Positions 21,308-32,212 of a stretch of 64,000 nt of DNA are shown one piece after another (position 1 is the first letter of the stretch; each line of letters starts with the position of its first letter). Both the position numbers and the translations under genes were made by a program. Source of the DNA: Haemophilus parainfluenzae (GTDB taxonomy: Bacteria; Pseudomonadota; Gammaproteobacteria; Enterobacterales; Pasteurellaceae); the NCBI RefSeq assembly GCF_003252795.1, contig NZ_QEPQ01000003.1, positions 248,001 through 312,000 on the forward strand. Reading direction: 5' to 3'. The notes under the pieces were generated by a model. It saw only the letters and a program-made list of their open reading frames with translations, was not told the DNA's origin and searched no databases.

Positions 21308-22702
21308 TTACTCTGTTGCAGTCGCTTGGTTTTCTTGAACGCGATGATAATTCACAATACTATTCATGTAACGGCGAATATTTTCGACATATTGATAGGC
21401 TTCATAGCCGCGAGCGTAGCCATATTTTAAGTTTGAATAATGGCGCTTTTCCGATAATAGCTGAAGATTATTTTTTACATCTAACCAGTTATCAGGATTG
21501 CCGCCTAATTTTTTAGTTAAGCGACGAGCATCTAAAATATGCCCTAACCCCATATTGTATGCCGCTAAAGAATACCAAATTCTATCCTCTTCTGGAATAC
21601 TGTCAGGCATTTGGTCGAGTAGCCAATGCAAATACTCCGATCCCGCTTTTATACTTTGTTCGGCATCTGTGCGATTATTAATATTCATCCGCACAGCCGT
21701 ATCTTTGGTAAGCATCATCATTCCGCGTACACCTGTTGGAGAGGTAGCATAAGGGTCCCAATGTGATTCTTGATAGGCCACCGCGGCTAATAATCGCCAG
21801 TCTAAATTGCCTTTGTATTTTTCAAAGAGCGGTTGATATTGAGGCAGAATTTTTTCAACCGCCTCTAAATAAGCCTGAGTATCCACATAATCAAAGGCAG
21901 TAATATGGCGGAAATATTTTTCCTCAATACGATCAATTAATCCCGTTTCAATAGCATTATTCATAAAATCCAATAAGCCTGCTTGTAGCTCATTATAGGA
22001 TTTATTAGAAAGATACCAATGCACGGTCATTTCATCTGTTAAGTCAAATGCAATTGCTAAGTTAGGGCGAATTTGTTGTGCAGCTGCCACATCAATACTA
22101 TTTGCAATTGTATAAGGAATTTTGCCTTCCGCCACTTGAATTAATAATTCCTCTTGGGTTAACTGCTTGTTATTCTGCCATTTGAGTGCAGGGAGTTTCT
22201 TCTGAGCCAGGAATAATAATTTTTCTAAGTCTTCCCCCGCCGAAATGATAATTTCTTGCTGGACTTGCGCTAAATCTTTCGGGCGATTTTCACCTTTTTT
22301 ATACACAAGCTGCCAAGAGGCGGAGGTGTAAGATGGTCCTAACTGAAATTTTTCTGCACGCTGAGGCTGGAACAAAAGATTCGCAGCGGCGATATCAATA
22401 TTATTGTTCTCTAATTCATTAAAAAGCTGATCGTTATTTTCTAAGGTTTTAATTTGTAAGCGAACCCCTAAATAATCAGCAAAGTTTTTTGCTAACTCGT
22501 ATTCTAAGCCTGATTCGCCTTCATTCCCAATAAAATAGTAAATGGGATTGTTAATGGTACCGACTATCAGGCTACCGCGATTTTTGATCGTGGTGTAAGG
22601 GTTTTGCTCCGATTGCATAATTTTTTGCCAAGGGAAGACCATATCAATTGCCCAAAGTAATAATGCAAAAGCAGCAATAATACGTAAAAATAGACCTTTC
22701 AA
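21308..22702 (-). CDS. mltF: Membrane-bound lytic murein transglycosylase F
   Basis: Cleaves peptidoglycan glycan strands with formation of 1,6-anhydro ends. The 464-residue protein has a hydrophobic N-terminal signal or anchor (about residues 4-20), a solute-binding-protein type-3 domain (about 45-265, [15 protein letters not shown] onward) and a C-terminal SLT domain with the catalytic glutamate in [20 protein letters not shown] (about residue 310) and [15 protein letters not shown]. It lies downstream of deaD, separated by a terminator. It carries AAGAGCGGT (21825-21833), a near uptake signal. Confidence 0.93.
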   Translation of the reverse strand: MKGLFLRIIAAFALLLWAIDMVFPWQKIMQSEQNPYTTIKNRGSLIVGTINNPIYYFIGNEGESGLEYELAKNFADYLGVRLQIKTLENNDQLFNELENNNIDIAAANLLFQPQRAEKFQLGPSYTSASWQLVYKKGENRPKDLAQVQQEIIISAGEDLEKLLFLAQKKLPALKWQNNKQLTQEELLIQVAEGKIPYTIANSIDVAAAQQIRPNLAIAFDLTDEMTVHWYLSNKSYNELQAGLLDFMNNAIETGLIDRIEEKYFRHITAFDYVDTQAYLEAVEKILPQYQPLFEKYKGNLDWRLLAAVAYQESHWDPYATSPTGVRGMMMLTKDTAVRMNINNRTDAEQSIKAGSEYLHWLLDQMPDSIPEEDRIWYSLAAYNMGLGHILDARRLTKKLGGNPDNWLDVKNNLQLLSEKRHYSNLKYGYARGYEAYQYVENIRRYMNSIVNYHRVQENQATATE

Positions 22703-22754
22703 TAGATAAACCTTATAAATTGAGATAAGAGACGATTGTAACGAGAATTAAGAC

Positions 22755-22785
22755 AATAAAAAAGCCCCTTTTACTTCAAGGGGCT
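22755..22785 (-). terminator. Rho-independent terminator of deaD
   Basis: AGCCCCTT (22763-22770) pairs with AAGGGGCT (22778-22785); on the minus strand the stem is followed by a run of T residues. Confidence 0.75.
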
Positions 22786-22797
22786 GTTAAATAAGGA

Positions 22798-24636
22798 TTA
22801 ACGTTGGCGATCTCGGCGACCACGTTCATTAAAAGTGCGGTCATTTTTATCGTTAAATTTACGTTGACGACGTTCGCCATTACGTTCACCACGGAAACGA
22901 TCTTGGCCTCTATCTCCACGTTCATTACGACGACCTTTTCCACCAAAATCGTTGCCACCACGTCTATTGTCTGACTGTGCTGCACCCATAAAGCTCATTT
23001 GCATTTGTTTATTTAAAACGCGAGTTTTTCCGAATTGTTGGAGCAATTCTTTTGGCATACCTTGTGGTAATTCAACAGTAGAGTAGTCATCGTAAAGTTT
23101 GATATGGCCAATATAACGGCTGTTGATATCACCTTCATTTGCGATAGCACCTACGATATGACGCACTTCTACGCCATCTGCACGACCTACTTCGATACGA
23201 TATAAATCCATTGGTTGTGGGGTGCCATAGCCTTTACGTTCACCACGACGTTCAGCTGAACGTGGATTTTCACGACGATCACCGCGATCATTACGGTCAC
23301 GACGACGCTTATCCATTGGTGGATCAGGTGGAAGGATGAGTTTTTGTTTACCTTGAAGCAACATCAACATGGCTGCAGCAATATCTTCTTGATCCTGATC
23401 TGCCGTGAATAAATCTTCTAGTAAGCTACGATACATTTCGAGATCGTGATGTTCCAATTGCTTGGTAATCTTGTCTTGGAATTTTTTACGACGACAGGCT
23501 TGCAACACTTCATGATTTGGTAATTCAACTTCATTGATTGGTTTTTTCATCAAGTGTTCGATATTGCGAAGTAAACGGCGTTCACGTGGTTCAACGAATA
23601 ATAATGCACGACCAGAACGACCTGCGCGACCCGTACGGCCGATACGGTGAACGTAAGACTCTGCATCAAGTGGGATGTCATAGTTCACTACAAGGCTGAT
23701 TCGTTCAATATCAATACCGCGCGCAGCCACATCGGTTGCAACGACGATATCAAGGCTACCATTACGTAAGCGATCTAGGGTTTGCTCACGTAATTGCTGA
23801 GTCATATCACCGTTTAATGCCGCAGCACGGAAACCGTGTTTTTCTAACAATTCGGTCACATCAAGTGTACCTGTTTTAGTGCGGGTAAAAATGATTGCCG
23901 CATCAAACTCTTCCACTTCTAAGAAGCGTAATAACGCCTCATTTTTACGGAAACCTTGAACATACCAACAATTTTGTTCAATATCCGGCGCATTATCGTT
24001 ATTTACTTTGATTTTCACTTCTTGTGGATTGTTCATGAAGCGTTTTGTGATACGACGAATTGGTTCAGGCATGGTGGCTGAGAACAGGGCAGTTTGGTGC
24101 TCTTCCGGTAATTCAGCCATAACGGTTTCTACATCATCAATAAAGCCCATGCGAAGCATTTCATCTGCTTCATCAAGTACGATTGCTTTTAATTCAGATA
24201 GATCTAATGTGTTACGACGGATATGATCCAAAATACGGCCTGGGGTACCCACAACAACTTGTGCACCTTGTTTTAATGCACGTAATTGGATGTCGTAACG
24301 TTGACCACCATAAAGGGTCACGATGTTGATGCCTTTTGCATATTTCATGAAGTGTTCACAAGCATCAGCAACTTGAATGGCAAGTTCACGCGTTGGTGCC
24401 ATCACCAATAATTGTGGATGTTTTGCGGCAGGATCAATTTTTGCCAAAATAGGTAAAGAGAATGCGGCAGTTTTACCACTACCGGTTTGTGCCATACCAA
24501 GTACATCTCTGCCTTCTAAAAGAGCAGGAATACAAGCTTGTTGGATTGGCGAAGGTGTTTCAAAACCAAGGTCAGAAACGGCTTTTAGAATGAATTCAGG
24601 CAAGCCTAAATCATTAAAAGTGATTTTGTCTGTCAT
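22798..24636 (-). CDS. deaD: DEAD-box ATP-dependent RNA helicase DeaD (CsdA)
   Basis: RNA helicase for ribosome assembly and RNA decay, important in the cold. The 612-residue protein from ATG 24636 has the Q motif and Walker A ([11 protein letters not shown], about residues 47-57), DEAD in VLDEADEML (about 156), SAT, and [11 protein letters not shown] (about 325). A DbpA-like RNA-binding domain follows (about 470-550, [20 protein letters not shown]), then an arginine/glycine-rich tail ([20 protein letters not shown] onward). An open extension to 24669 is not conserved. It contains an uptake signal near its 3' end. Neighbours pnp and nlpI fit an RNA-decay group. Confidence 0.95.
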   Translation of the reverse strand: MTDKITFNDLGLPEFILKAVSDLGFETPSPIQQACIPALLEGRDVLGMAQTGSGKTAAFSLPILAKIDPAAKHPQLLVMAPTRELAIQVADACEHFMKYAKGINIVTLYGGQRYDIQLRALKQGAQVVVGTPGRILDHIRRNTLDLSELKAIVLDEADEMLRMGFIDDVETVMAELPEEHQTALFSATMPEPIRRITKRFMNNPQEVKIKVNNDNAPDIEQNCWYVQGFRKNEALLRFLEVEEFDAAIIFTRTKTGTLDVTELLEKHGFRAAALNGDMTQQLREQTLDRLRNGSLDIVVATDVAARGIDIERISLVVNYDIPLDAESYVHRIGRTGRAGRSGRALLFVEPRERRLLRNIEHLMKKPINEVELPNHEVLQACRRKKFQDKITKQLEHHDLEMYRSLLEDLFTADQDQEDIAAAMLMLLQGKQKLILPPDPPMDKRRRDRNDRGDRRENPRSAERRGERKGYGTPQPMDLYRIEVGRADGVEVRHIVGAIANEGDINSRYIGHIKLYDDYSTVELPQGMPKELLQQFGKTRVLNKQMQMSFMGAAQSDNRRGGNDFGGKGRRNERGDRGQDRFRGERNGERRQRKFNDKNDRTFNERGRRDRQR

Positions 24637-24711
24637 TAAAATACTCGAATGTAAGTAAGGAAAGCTCAATTTCGCTTTCAGGTTTATTTGTTACAAAAGA
24701 AAGAGGCAAGT

Positions 24712-25653
24712 CTAAAAAACAGCAGTTTTTGTGACCGCACTTTTTTCTTCTTTTTCGTCGTCAGTTTGAGCTGGTTTCAATTTCATCAGCTCTAACACGG
24801 CAAAACGATACTCAACAAAGTTATACACCTGATTCGCAATAGCGAGTTTGAATAAAGCCGCAGCTTCATCAATTTGCCCCAAATTGAGTTTTTGTTTTGC
24901 TAGATAAAAGTAGGTTTCGGTTAATATTTCTGCATATTGTTGTGAGTTTTCTGCAAATTTGGTTGCCCGTTCTTGCAAGTCACTCACGGAAATATTACCT
25001 AAATAGTATTGAACGATATTGGTTCCCCAGAAGTCCTTAGATAGCCCTTTAGCTCGTTCAACAAGGTTGGCATGGGCCTCTTGTGGTTTTAATTTTTGTT
25101 CGTTCAAATAGAGCCAGAGTACGCGATAGGGATCTTTGGTATCGGCTTCGTAAAACTTCATCAAATCGTCTTCAGCAAGATTATAGCGTTCGACGTAATA
25201 AAAATTTAAACCACGATTAAGGTGGGTGTAGTCATAACTTGGGTCCAATTCAAACACCGCATTAAAGGTTTCTAATGCGCTGTCGTAATCTTCTTCAAGC
25301 AATAAGTAAAGCCCTAAATAATTGTAAACGGAAGCCATCTTTGGCTGTAACGCAAGGGCTTGTGTAAAGTCATAACGTGCGAGGCCCCATAAACCGAGGG
25401 AATCATATAAAACACCACGTTCAAAGTGAAGCGCCGCTCGTTCTTCATTACTCATTTTTCCAACTAATAAAACCTGCCCGATTCGGGTAATCATCACTTC
25501 TTGCTCGAAGTGCGTATTCGGCGTTTGATCCGCGAGCACGACTTTATTTGGCGCAACAAACACGTTTCCCGATTGTATACAACCGGAAATAAATAAAGTC
25601 AGACTTAGGCTAGATAACGAAATTAGAAAACGGAATAACCGAAAATATTGCAT
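24712..25653 (-). CDS. nlpI: Lipoprotein NlpI
   Basis: Outer-membrane lipoprotein with TPR repeats that serves as an adaptor for peptidoglycan hydrolases and the protease Prc. From ATG 25653 it has 313 residues; the lipobox is FISGC (Cys25). TPR units read from about residue 75 to 180 (AALHFERGVLYDSLGLWGLA, ASVYNYLGLYLLLEEDYDSA, THLNRGLNFYYVERYNLAED). A GTG at 25707 would extend it through a hairpin and is unlikely. The gene follows pnp, as in enterobacteria. The C-terminal KSAVTK is encoded by an uptake signal. Confidence 0.92.
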   Translation of the reverse strand: MQYFRLFRFLISLSSLSLTLFISGCIQSGNVFVAPNKVVLADQTPNTHFEQEVMITRIGQVLLVGKMSNEERAALHFERGVLYDSLGLWGLARYDFTQALALQPKMASVYNYLGLYLLLEEDYDSALETFNAVFELDPSYDYTHLNRGLNFYYVERYNLAEDDLMKFYEADTKDPYRVLWLYLNEQKLKPQEAHANLVERAKGLSKDFWGTNIVQYYLGNISVSDLQERATKFAENSQQYAEILTETYFYLAKQKLNLGQIDEAAALFKLAIANQVYNFVEYRFAVLELMKLKPAQTDDEKEEKSAVTKTAVF

Positions 25654-25683
25654 TGTTTTATAAGTTAGTTTGATAATCAAAAC

Positions 25684-25709
25684 GGGTGTGTAAGGTTTTT
25701 TACACACCC
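25684..25709. terminator. Hairpin between pnp and nlpI
   Basis: A perfect ten-pair stem, GGGTGTGTAA with TTACACACCC. Only four T residues follow on the minus strand, so it may attenuate rather than stop pnp transcription, or protect the pnp message end. Confidence 0.5.
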
Positions 25710-25716
25710 TGTGAGA

Positions 25717-27855
25717 TTATTCTTGTTCTACAGAAGTCTCTTCTGCTGGTGCAGATTCTGCTTCAGTTTCTTGTTTTGGTGCAAGATCTTTCATAGTTAA
25801 GCGGATACGACCTTGGCGATCGATTTCAACCACTTTCACAGTCACTTCTTGACCAACATGAAGATAATCACTCACTTTCTCTACACGCTCTTCAGCGATT
25901 TGAGAAATATGAACTAAACCTTCTTTATTTCCTACGATAGCCACGAATGCACCGAAGTCAGCAAGACGAGTCACTTTACCTTTGTAAATTGCGCCCGCTT
26001 CAACTTCAGCAACGATTTCTTCAATACGTGCCATCACATTTTTCGCTGCACTACTATCTACTGCGGCGATTTTCACTGTACCATCATCATCGATATCGAT
26101 AGAAGTACCAGTTTCTTCAGTTAATGCACGGATAGTTGCACCACCTTTACCGATAACATCTTTGATTTTCTTCGGATCAATTTTCATGGTGTGAATACGC
26201 GGCGCGTAGTCAGAAATATCCGCACGTGGTGCAGGGATTGCTTGTTCCATTACGCCAAGAATGTGCATACGTGCACCTTTTGCTTGGTTTAATGCAATTT
26301 GCATAATTTCAGGGGTGATACCTTCAATTTTGATATCCATTTGAAGTGCGGTTACACCTTCACGTGTACCAGCCACTTTAAAGTCCATATCACCTAAGTG
26401 GTCTTCATCACCTAAAATATCTGAAAGCACCACGAATTTCTCTTCTTCTTTTACTAAGCCCATTGCGATACCTGCAACAGCGGCTTTGATTGGAACACCC
26501 GCATCCATTAATGCTAAAGACGCACCACATACAGAGGCCATAGAAGAAGAACCGTTAGATTCAGTGATTTCAGACACAACACGCACTACATACGGGAATT
26601 CAGCAAGGCTAGGCATAACTGCCGCGACGCCGCGTTTTGCTAAACGACCGTGACCGATTTCACGACGTTTTGGTGAGCCGATCATACCGGTTTCACCTAC
26701 AGAGTATGGAGGGAAGTTGTAGTGGAATAAGAAGTGATCTTGACGTTCACCTGTTAATTCATCAATGATTTGTGCATCACGTTCAGTACCTAACGTTGCT
26801 ACGGCTAACGCTTGCGTTTCACCACGGGTGAAAATTGCCGAACCGTGAGTACGTGGTAATACACCTGTGCAAATATCTAATGCACGAACGGTATCAACGG
26901 TACGGCCATCAATACGTGGTTCACCTGCAATGATACGGCCACGAACGATTTGGCTTTCAAGTGCGGTGAAAATATCTACGATTTTACCTTCGCTGATTTC
27001 TTCGTCTTCAGCTGTGATTTGTGCAATCACATCCGCTTTAATTGCATCGATTTGTTCGTAACGTGCTTGTTTTTCAGTAATGCGGTATGCATCGCCTAAA
27101 CGTGCTTCTGCAATCGCTTTTACTTTGTTGATTAAATCTGTGTTTGGTTGTGGTGCAACCCAATCCCAACGTGGTTTACCCGCTTCTTTTGCAAATTCTT
27201 TGATTGCTTCAATCACAACTTGTTGTTGTTGATGACCGAATACTACCGCAGCTAACATTTGTTCTTCAGTTAAAATGTCAGCTTCAGATTCAACCATTAA
27301 TACGGCTTTGTCAGTACCTGCAACCACTAAGTCCAAACGGCTTTGCTTTTGTTCAGCCATAGTTGGGTTTAATACGAATTGGTTGTCGATAAAACCAACA
27401 CGCGCTGCACCGATAGGACCGTTGAAAGGTACACCTGATAAGGTTAATGCTGCAGAAGCACCGATCATTGCCACTAAGTCAGGGCTGATTTGCGGGTTTA
27501 CAGAAACCACAGTTGCCACAACTTGGATTTCGTTGAAGAAACCTTCTGGGAATAATGGACGAATTGGACGGTCGATTAAACGAGCAATTAAGGTTTCGCC
27601 TTCAGATGGACGACCTTCACGTTTGAAGAAACCACCAGGGATTTTACCCGCCGCATAAGTACGCTCTTGGTAGTTCACGGTTAATGGGAAGAAGTCTTGA
27701 CCTTCTTTCACATCTTTTTTAGCAACAACAGTCACGAATACCGTGGTATCGTCCATGCTTGCCATAACCGCAGCAGTTGCTTGACGTGCAATTGCGCCAG
27801 TTTCTAGAGTAACGGTATGTTGACCGTATTTAAATTGTTTAACAATTGGATTCAC
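25717..27855 (-). CDS. pnp: Polyribonucleotide nucleotidyltransferase (PNPase)
   Basis: 3'-to-5' phosphorolytic exoribonuclease of the RNA degradosome. I start it at GTG 27855, giving [20 protein letters not shown] and 712 residues (E. coli 711); AAGGAAAA lies at the right distance, whereas an in-frame TTG at 27870 overlaps it. Two RNase PH domains flank a helical linker ([20 protein letters not shown] in the second, about residue 437), followed by a KH domain ([19 protein letters not shown], about 562) and an S1 domain ([15 protein letters not shown], about 627). It is usually autoregulated through its leader with RNase III. Confidence 0.97.
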   Translation of the reverse strand: MNPIVKQFKYGQHTVTLETGAIARQATAAVMASMDDTTVFVTVVAKKDVKEGQDFFPLTVNYQERTYAAGKIPGGFFKREGRPSEGETLIARLIDRPIRPLFPEGFFNEIQVVATVVSVNPQISPDLVAMIGASAALTLSGVPFNGPIGAARVGFIDNQFVLNPTMAEQKQSRLDLVVAGTDKAVLMVESEADILTEEQMLAAVVFGHQQQQVVIEAIKEFAKEAGKPRWDWVAPQPNTDLINKVKAIAEARLGDAYRITEKQARYEQIDAIKADVIAQITAEDEEISEGKIVDIFTALESQIVRGRIIAGEPRIDGRTVDTVRALDICTGVLPRTHGSAIFTRGETQALAVATLGTERDAQIIDELTGERQDHFLFHYNFPPYSVGETGMIGSPKRREIGHGRLAKRGVAAVMPSLAEFPYVVRVVSEITESNGSSSMASVCGASLALMDAGVPIKAAVAGIAMGLVKEEEKFVVLSDILGDEDHLGDMDFKVAGTREGVTALQMDIKIEGITPEIMQIALNQAKGARMHILGVMEQAIPAPRADISDYAPRIHTMKIDPKKIKDVIGKGGATIRALTEETGTSIDIDDDGTVKIAAVDSSAAKNVMARIEEIVAEVEAGAIYKGKVTRLADFGAFVAIVGNKEGLVHISQIAEERVEKVSDYLHVGQEVTVKVVEIDRQGRIRLTMKDLAPKQETEAESAPAEETSVEQE

Positions 27856-28005
27856 AATGTTTTCCTTCAAAATAATATTTAAAACAAAGCTTTATTTTCC
27901 AGATTGCGACTAGCAAAAGAAATCTTTCGAAAAAATGACCGCACTTTTGGCGTTTAAAAATCTCTTTTGATAGCCGCACGCTAATGCAGAAAATAAAGCT
28001 CGCTT

Positions 28006-28034
28006 ATTATACAGAGTTTTAAATTTATTGGTAA
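28006..28034 (-). promoter_or_regulatory. Predicted promoter of pnp
   Basis: On the minus strand, TTACCA, a 17-base spacer and a perfect TATAAT. It gives a leader of about 140 bases before pnp, which fits the known leader-based control of this gene. Confidence 0.6.
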
Positions 28035-28088
28035 CTTTATTTAATATAAGCAACTTGTTATCATATTCTCATACAAATACATACGTAA

Positions 28089-28565
<477 letters not shown>

Positions 28566-28585
28566 TTATTTCGATTCATTAAAGC

Positions 28586-28630
28586 AAAAGTGCGGTCAGA
28601 AATTTGTATATTTTTCTGACCGCACTTTTT
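28586..28630. terminator. Extended uptake-signal hairpin, copy 1
   Basis: AAGTGCGGT (28588-28596) and its complement (28619-28627) form a stem extended by AAAA/TTTT and TCAGAAA/TTTCTGA, with T residues after it. It ends the YhcH-family gene. Nearly the same 43 bases recur at 30826-30868 (two differences), and the left half recurs at 29398. Confidence 0.7.
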
Positions 28631-28665
28631 AGTGTTAAGTTTTTACGTTTTTATAAGGAAATTAA

Positions 28666-29373
28666 ATGAAAATTGCTGATGAATTTATTGAAAAAACAAG
28701 AGAATTTTATGAGGAACTTAAAGTACAAGATCAGCACCGATACTTATCCTGGGAACACTGCTATACTCAATTTTATGAAGCTAGACAAAATCCTGAAAAA
28801 GCTAATGTTGATAATTTAAGTTTACATCTGGCGTTCTATTTAGCCAGTTGGGGGATGTATAGAGGTTCATCTTTTTTATTACAGTATGATTACACTATCC
28901 ATACTTCTGTAGTAAAAGAAATATTGAAACCTGAATATAACAAATTATTTGGGATAGAGTGTAAAGAGTTAAATAGTGAGCAGACTGCTTTATTACTAAA
29001 AAAACTAAATAGTGAAATTGGCGGTATTTATAAGCAGTTTCGTTCAAATGCAGGGAAAGAAGACATAAAACAAGATATTTCAACAACTTTAGTTACTAAG
29101 GTTTTATTGGGGGCACTAGGTTGTGTGCCGGCTTATGATCGTTTCTTTGTTGATGCCGTAAAAAAGAATGAAGTGACGACAGGGAACTACAATATAGCAT
29201 CTTTACAGAAACTAATTAAATTTTATGAAAAGCATCAAGAAAGACTGGAAGAATTAAGAAGTAAATTTTTAATTGAATATCAATTTAACGAGGATAAGAA
29301 AACTCTACTTTATCCACAAATGAAAGTACTTGATATGGGTTTTTGGAAAATTGGTTTTGATTTGTCGAAATAG
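28666..29373 (+). CDS. Protein of unknown function, 235 residues
   Basis: I do not recognise this protein. It has no signal peptide or membrane helix and is rich in Lys, Glu and aromatic residues, so it is probably cytoplasmic and mostly helical. Notable stretches are HRYLSWEHCYTQFYEARQ (about residues 22-39), LHLAFYLASWGMYRGSSFL (about 52-70) and LLGALGCVPAYDRFFVDAV (about 147-165). A TAAGGAAAT ribosome site precedes the ATG. It is flanked on both sides by nearly identical uptake-signal hairpins, looks AT-richer than its neighbours, and has the look of an accessory gene. Confidence 0.65.
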   Translation: MKIADEFIEKTREFYEELKVQDQHRYLSWEHCYTQFYEARQNPEKANVDNLSLHLAFYLASWGMYRGSSFLLQYDYTIHTSVVKEILKPEYNKLFGIECKELNSEQTALLLKKLNSEIGGIYKQFRSNAGKEDIKQDISTTLVTKVLLGALGCVPAYDRFFVDAVKKNEVTTGNYNIASLQKLIKFYEKHQERLEELRSKFLIEYQFNEDKKTLLYPQMKVLDMGFWKIGFDLSK

Positions 29374-29400
29374 GCAAAATAGGTTTCCAAATTTAATAGC

Positions 29401-29446
29401 AAAAGTGCGGTCAGAAATTTATGTATTTTTTTGACCGCACTTTTTT
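29401..29446. terminator. Extended uptake-signal hairpin, copy 2
   Basis: AAGTGCGGT (29403-29411) and complement (29434-29442) with the same extended left arm as copies 1 and 3. It lies between two convergent genes and can end both. Confidence 0.7.
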
Positions 29447-29447
29447 A

Positions 29448-29669
29448 TTATTTAATCACCGTAATTGACCATTTGGCATCATCAATTTGCTCGAAGTTTG
29501 TGACTTCATAGCCTTCTTCTGCTGCCCAAGCAGGAATAGCCTCGGTGGCTTGTGTACAGTCGAATTCAATTTCTAGGCCATCGCCTTTATTTAACTTAGC
29601 CATGGCTTCCTTAGCTTCAACGAGAGGAAATGGGCAAACAAGGCCGAGTGTTGGTAATTTAACGATCAT
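29448..29669 (-). CDS. TusA/YeeD-like sulfur carrier protein
   Basis: A 73-residue protein of the TusA (SirA) family with the sulfur-carrying cysteine in the CPxP motif (GLVCPFPLVEAKEAM, Cys about residue 12). Members pass persulfide sulfur between proteins. It lies nine bases after the YeeE/YedE transporter gene, the same pairing as E. coli yeeE-yeeD (tsuA-tsuB), where the small protein supports thiosulfate use. I therefore read it as the YeeD/TsuB type rather than TusA of tRNA thiolation. Confidence 0.82.
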   Translation of the reverse strand: MIVKLPTLGLVCPFPLVEAKEAMAKLNKGDGLEIEFDCTQATEAIPAWAAEEGYEVTNFEQIDDAKWSITVIK

Positions 29670-29678
29670 ATAAACTCC

Positions 29679-30722
29679 TTATGATGCTTTTGCTAATTTT
29701 AAACGTTGTGGACGGATAATGGTGAAGTAGGCGGCCACCCAAGTGCCGAGGATCATCAATGGCAATGAGACCCAACCTTGCCAAGAGAAAAAGGCAGTTT
29801 CGACTAAACCATTACCGATAGAACAGCCACCCGCCAGGGTTGCGCCAATACCCATGAGAATACCGCCGAGTCCGCTGCGTAGAATCGTAGTGGCATCCGG
29901 TACACGAACACGAAATTCATTGCTTGCTTTCGCGCCGATGAATGAGCCGATAAAAATCCCTAAAACTAAGAATACGCCCCAGTTAATAAATTTACCGTCG
30001 CCAGTAACAAGGAATTGCATAATATTAGCGGATGGGCCAGTGATCCCAAGTCCAAACTCACGACCAGTAGCGACACTGAGTGGCCAAGCGGCAAGCGCGA
30101 TTAATCCGATTAACACGGCTGAGAAAAATGGGTGCCAGCGTTTTTCAAATAATAAATGAGCAAGCCCCGTTTTTTTCGGTTTTAATGCTGCGACTTTTAC
30201 GCTGGGTTTGCTGAGATGTTTATATACATAAAAGGCTGTCACTAAAGTTAATAGTGCCACTAACCACCAAGGTGAGATACCGAATGTATCATAAATATTG
30301 CGTTGTTCGATATTGATGCCACGTAAAGTTTTATTGAATTCCCCTAATGGGCCAGTTCGCATGATGGCACTTAATAACATATAAGTGAATAACGCGACCC
30401 AACTGCCGACTAAGCCTTCTGCAGCGCGGTACCATGTACCTGTTGCACAACCGCCAGCAAGAACAATGCCGATACCAAATACAAATGCACCGATAATCAC
30501 CGCTAAAAAGGCAAAATTTTCAGCCGGATCGACATTTAATACACCGATTTCTTTTAAGAGGAAGAAACCGATGGATTGCACGGTGATTGCCAATAGAAGG
30601 GCAATAAACATTTTGTTATTTTTGGTGACATACATATCGCGAAATGCGCCAGTAATACAAAAGCGCCCACGCTGCATGACAAATCCGAGTAAAATTCCGC
30701 AAAGTAATCCGGTTAAAAGCAT
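29679..30722 (-). CDS. YeeE/YedE-family transporter (thiosulfate-type)
   Basis: Inner-membrane protein of 347 residues and about nine or ten hydrophobic segments. The two family repeats each carry a glycine-flanked cysteine: GGCATGTWYRAAEGLVGSW (about residue 91) and GGCSIGNGLVETAFFSW (about 300). A third conserved cysteine lies in RGRFCITGAFRD (about 22). In TsuA these cysteines relay thiosulfate through the membrane. Pairing with a TusA-like gene supports sulfur uptake; thiosulfate as the substrate is inferred. Confidence 0.83.
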   Translation of the reverse strand: MLLTGLLCGILLGFVMQRGRFCITGAFRDMYVTKNNKMFIALLLAITVQSIGFFLLKEIGVLNVDPAENFAFLAVIIGAFVFGIGIVLAGGCATGTWYRAAEGLVGSWVALFTYMLLSAIMRTGPLGEFNKTLRGINIEQRNIYDTFGISPWWLVALLTLVTAFYVYKHLSKPSVKVAALKPKKTGLAHLLFEKRWHPFFSAVLIGLIALAAWPLSVATGREFGLGITGPSANIMQFLVTGDGKFINWGVFLVLGIFIGSFIGAKASNEFRVRVPDATTILRSGLGGILMGIGATLAGGCSIGNGLVETAFFSWQGWVSLPLMILGTWVAAYFTIIRPQRLKLAKAS

Positions 30723-30823
30723 AAATATTCCTTCTCTTTTAGAACTAAGCAGGTCGGTATTTTCTAAAAAAATAAGAAGGTTGCGCCAATAACTTTTAGC
30801 TAGAAAATATGTTTTTTTGATAT

Positions 30824-30869
30824 AAAAAAAGTGCGGTCAGAAATTTGTGTGTTTTTCTGACCGCACTTT
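30824..30869. terminator. Extended uptake-signal hairpin, copy 3
   Basis: AAGTGCGGT (30829-30837) with complement (30860-30868). Differs from copy 1 at two loop bases only over 43 bases. It ends the cyuA transcript and separates it from the downstream transporter gene. Confidence 0.7.
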
Positions 30870-30888
30870 ATCGTAAGTTATTTCGATG

Positions 30889-32193
30889 TTAAGGGCAGGG
30901 TTTACTCACCATAATTTCAATCACTTGGCGATCGATGTGGTGCATACTCTTAGAAGCAATTGAGCATAGATTGTCGATAGTACGATCGAGATCGTGTTCA
31001 ACAATGCCTTCATTACCAGTAACATGGGTTTCATCCATGGCCATGAGTACCGATTTATAGCCAGAAGCCACGCTGGTGGACACTTTCATGGCACAGCTAT
31101 TGGATGCGCCATCGCAGATGATTCCGCTGATGTCACCAATCATGCTGCAAATCCCCATGCTCACGGTTTCGAATTTGCCCGTAAGTAAATAGGCGATACC
31201 CGCACAGCTTCCCATAGAGGCGGTTGTTACCGCACAAAGGGCAGAAAGTTTGGGTAATTTACTGTGGATATAAATGGCCATTAAGTGTGATAAGAAGAGG
31301 GCGCGGAGACGTTTTTCTTCACTCACGTTTAAATAATCGGCGACCACAACCACGGGCATAGTGGCGGTAATACCTTGGTTACCTGAACCTGAATTACTCA
31401 TTGCTGGCAATGTAGCCCCGCCCATACGCGCATCGGAGGCTGCAGTGGTTTCAATCATAATTTTACTGAGCAAATCGTCTGACATTAAACCGCTGCCAAC
31501 TTGTTTGCGTAATGTTCTGCCAATATGTAATCCGTAATTTTCACGTAATCCTTCGTCAGATAGCGCACGGTTTAGATCGGCTGCTTGTCCGATAAAGCGG
31601 ATTTTATCTAGCTCAACTTCACAAGAAAATTCAAAGATTTCACGTGCGCTCACCTGCTTGAAAATATCATAGGGATCGCAATCCGCACATTCATCCTGTT
31701 CTTTCTCAAAAACAACTTCGCCATTTTTTTCAATCAAAATGATGTTTGTGTGTTGATCTTGAATGGCTACTTTCACTCGGTCATTATCCGCAAACAGCAC
31801 GGCTTCCGAATATAAAATATGATCGGTTTGATGAATATCGACATTAACGAGTTTTTTATCAAGCATCGCCTTGGCTTGGGATACTTGCTCTGGCGTGATG
31901 TGTTTTAATACTTCCAATTCACCCTCTGGGTCACCGCCTAAAGCACCAATCGCCGCAGCAATTGGCAAGCCCACCATGCCCGTTCCCGGTACTGCAACAC
32001 CTAAACCATTTTTCATTAAGTTTGGTGATACCTTGGCTTCAATACGTTCAGGTGTTTTGCCTAAATATTTGGCTGCAGTTGCTGCAGCAAGCGCCAACGA
32101 GATAGGTTCAGTACAGCCAAGTGCAGGAACCACATCGCGTTCCACAAGGTGAAGTAATGGTTTTTCGATTTCGCTGAGTCTTTCTTGATTCAT
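30889..32193 (-). CDS. cyuA: L-cysteine desulfidase family protein (CyuA/YhaM)
   Basis: The 434-residue product matches the UPF0597/CyuA family (E. coli YhaM, 436 residues), oxygen-sensitive iron-sulfur enzymes that break L-cysteine into pyruvate, ammonia and sulfide. Family marks: DVVPALGCTEPISLALAAA (about residue 19-37) with a likely cluster or substrate cysteine, GSGNQGITATMPVVV (about 270), and ISGIICDGASNSCAMKVSTS (about 353) with two more cysteines. Downstream of a cupin gene with a gap of 19 bases, probably co-transcribed. Use on cysteine rather than serine is inferred from the family. Confidence 0.85.
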   Translation of the reverse strand: MNQERLSEIEKPLLHLVERDVVPALGCTEPISLALAAATAAKYLGKTPERIEAKVSPNLMKNGLGVAVPGTGMVGLPIAAAIGALGGDPEGELEVLKHITPEQVSQAKAMLDKKLVNVDIHQTDHILYSEAVLFADNDRVKVAIQDQHTNIILIEKNGEVVFEKEQDECADCDPYDIFKQVSAREIFEFSCEVELDKIRFIGQAADLNRALSDEGLRENYGLHIGRTLRKQVGSGLMSDDLLSKIMIETTAASDARMGGATLPAMSNSGSGNQGITATMPVVVVADYLNVSEEKRLRALFLSHLMAIYIHSKLPKLSALCAVTTASMGSCAGIAYLLTGKFETVSMGICSMIGDISGIICDGASNSCAMKVSTSVASGYKSVLMAMDETHVTGNEGIVEHDLDRTIDNLCSIASKSMHHIDRQVIEIMVSKPCP

Positions 32194-32212
32194 AAAATTC
32201 TTTTTAAGTTTG

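Noticed and set aside
22776-22985. Minus-strand frame rich in valine, asparagine and alanine
   Set aside because: An alternative frame of the arginine/glycine repeat tail of deaD, produced by the repetitive codons.
30385-30792. 135-codon plus-strand frame opposite the YeeE/YedE gene
   Set aside because: Proline/asparagine-rich translation typical of antisense to a membrane protein; no ribosome site.
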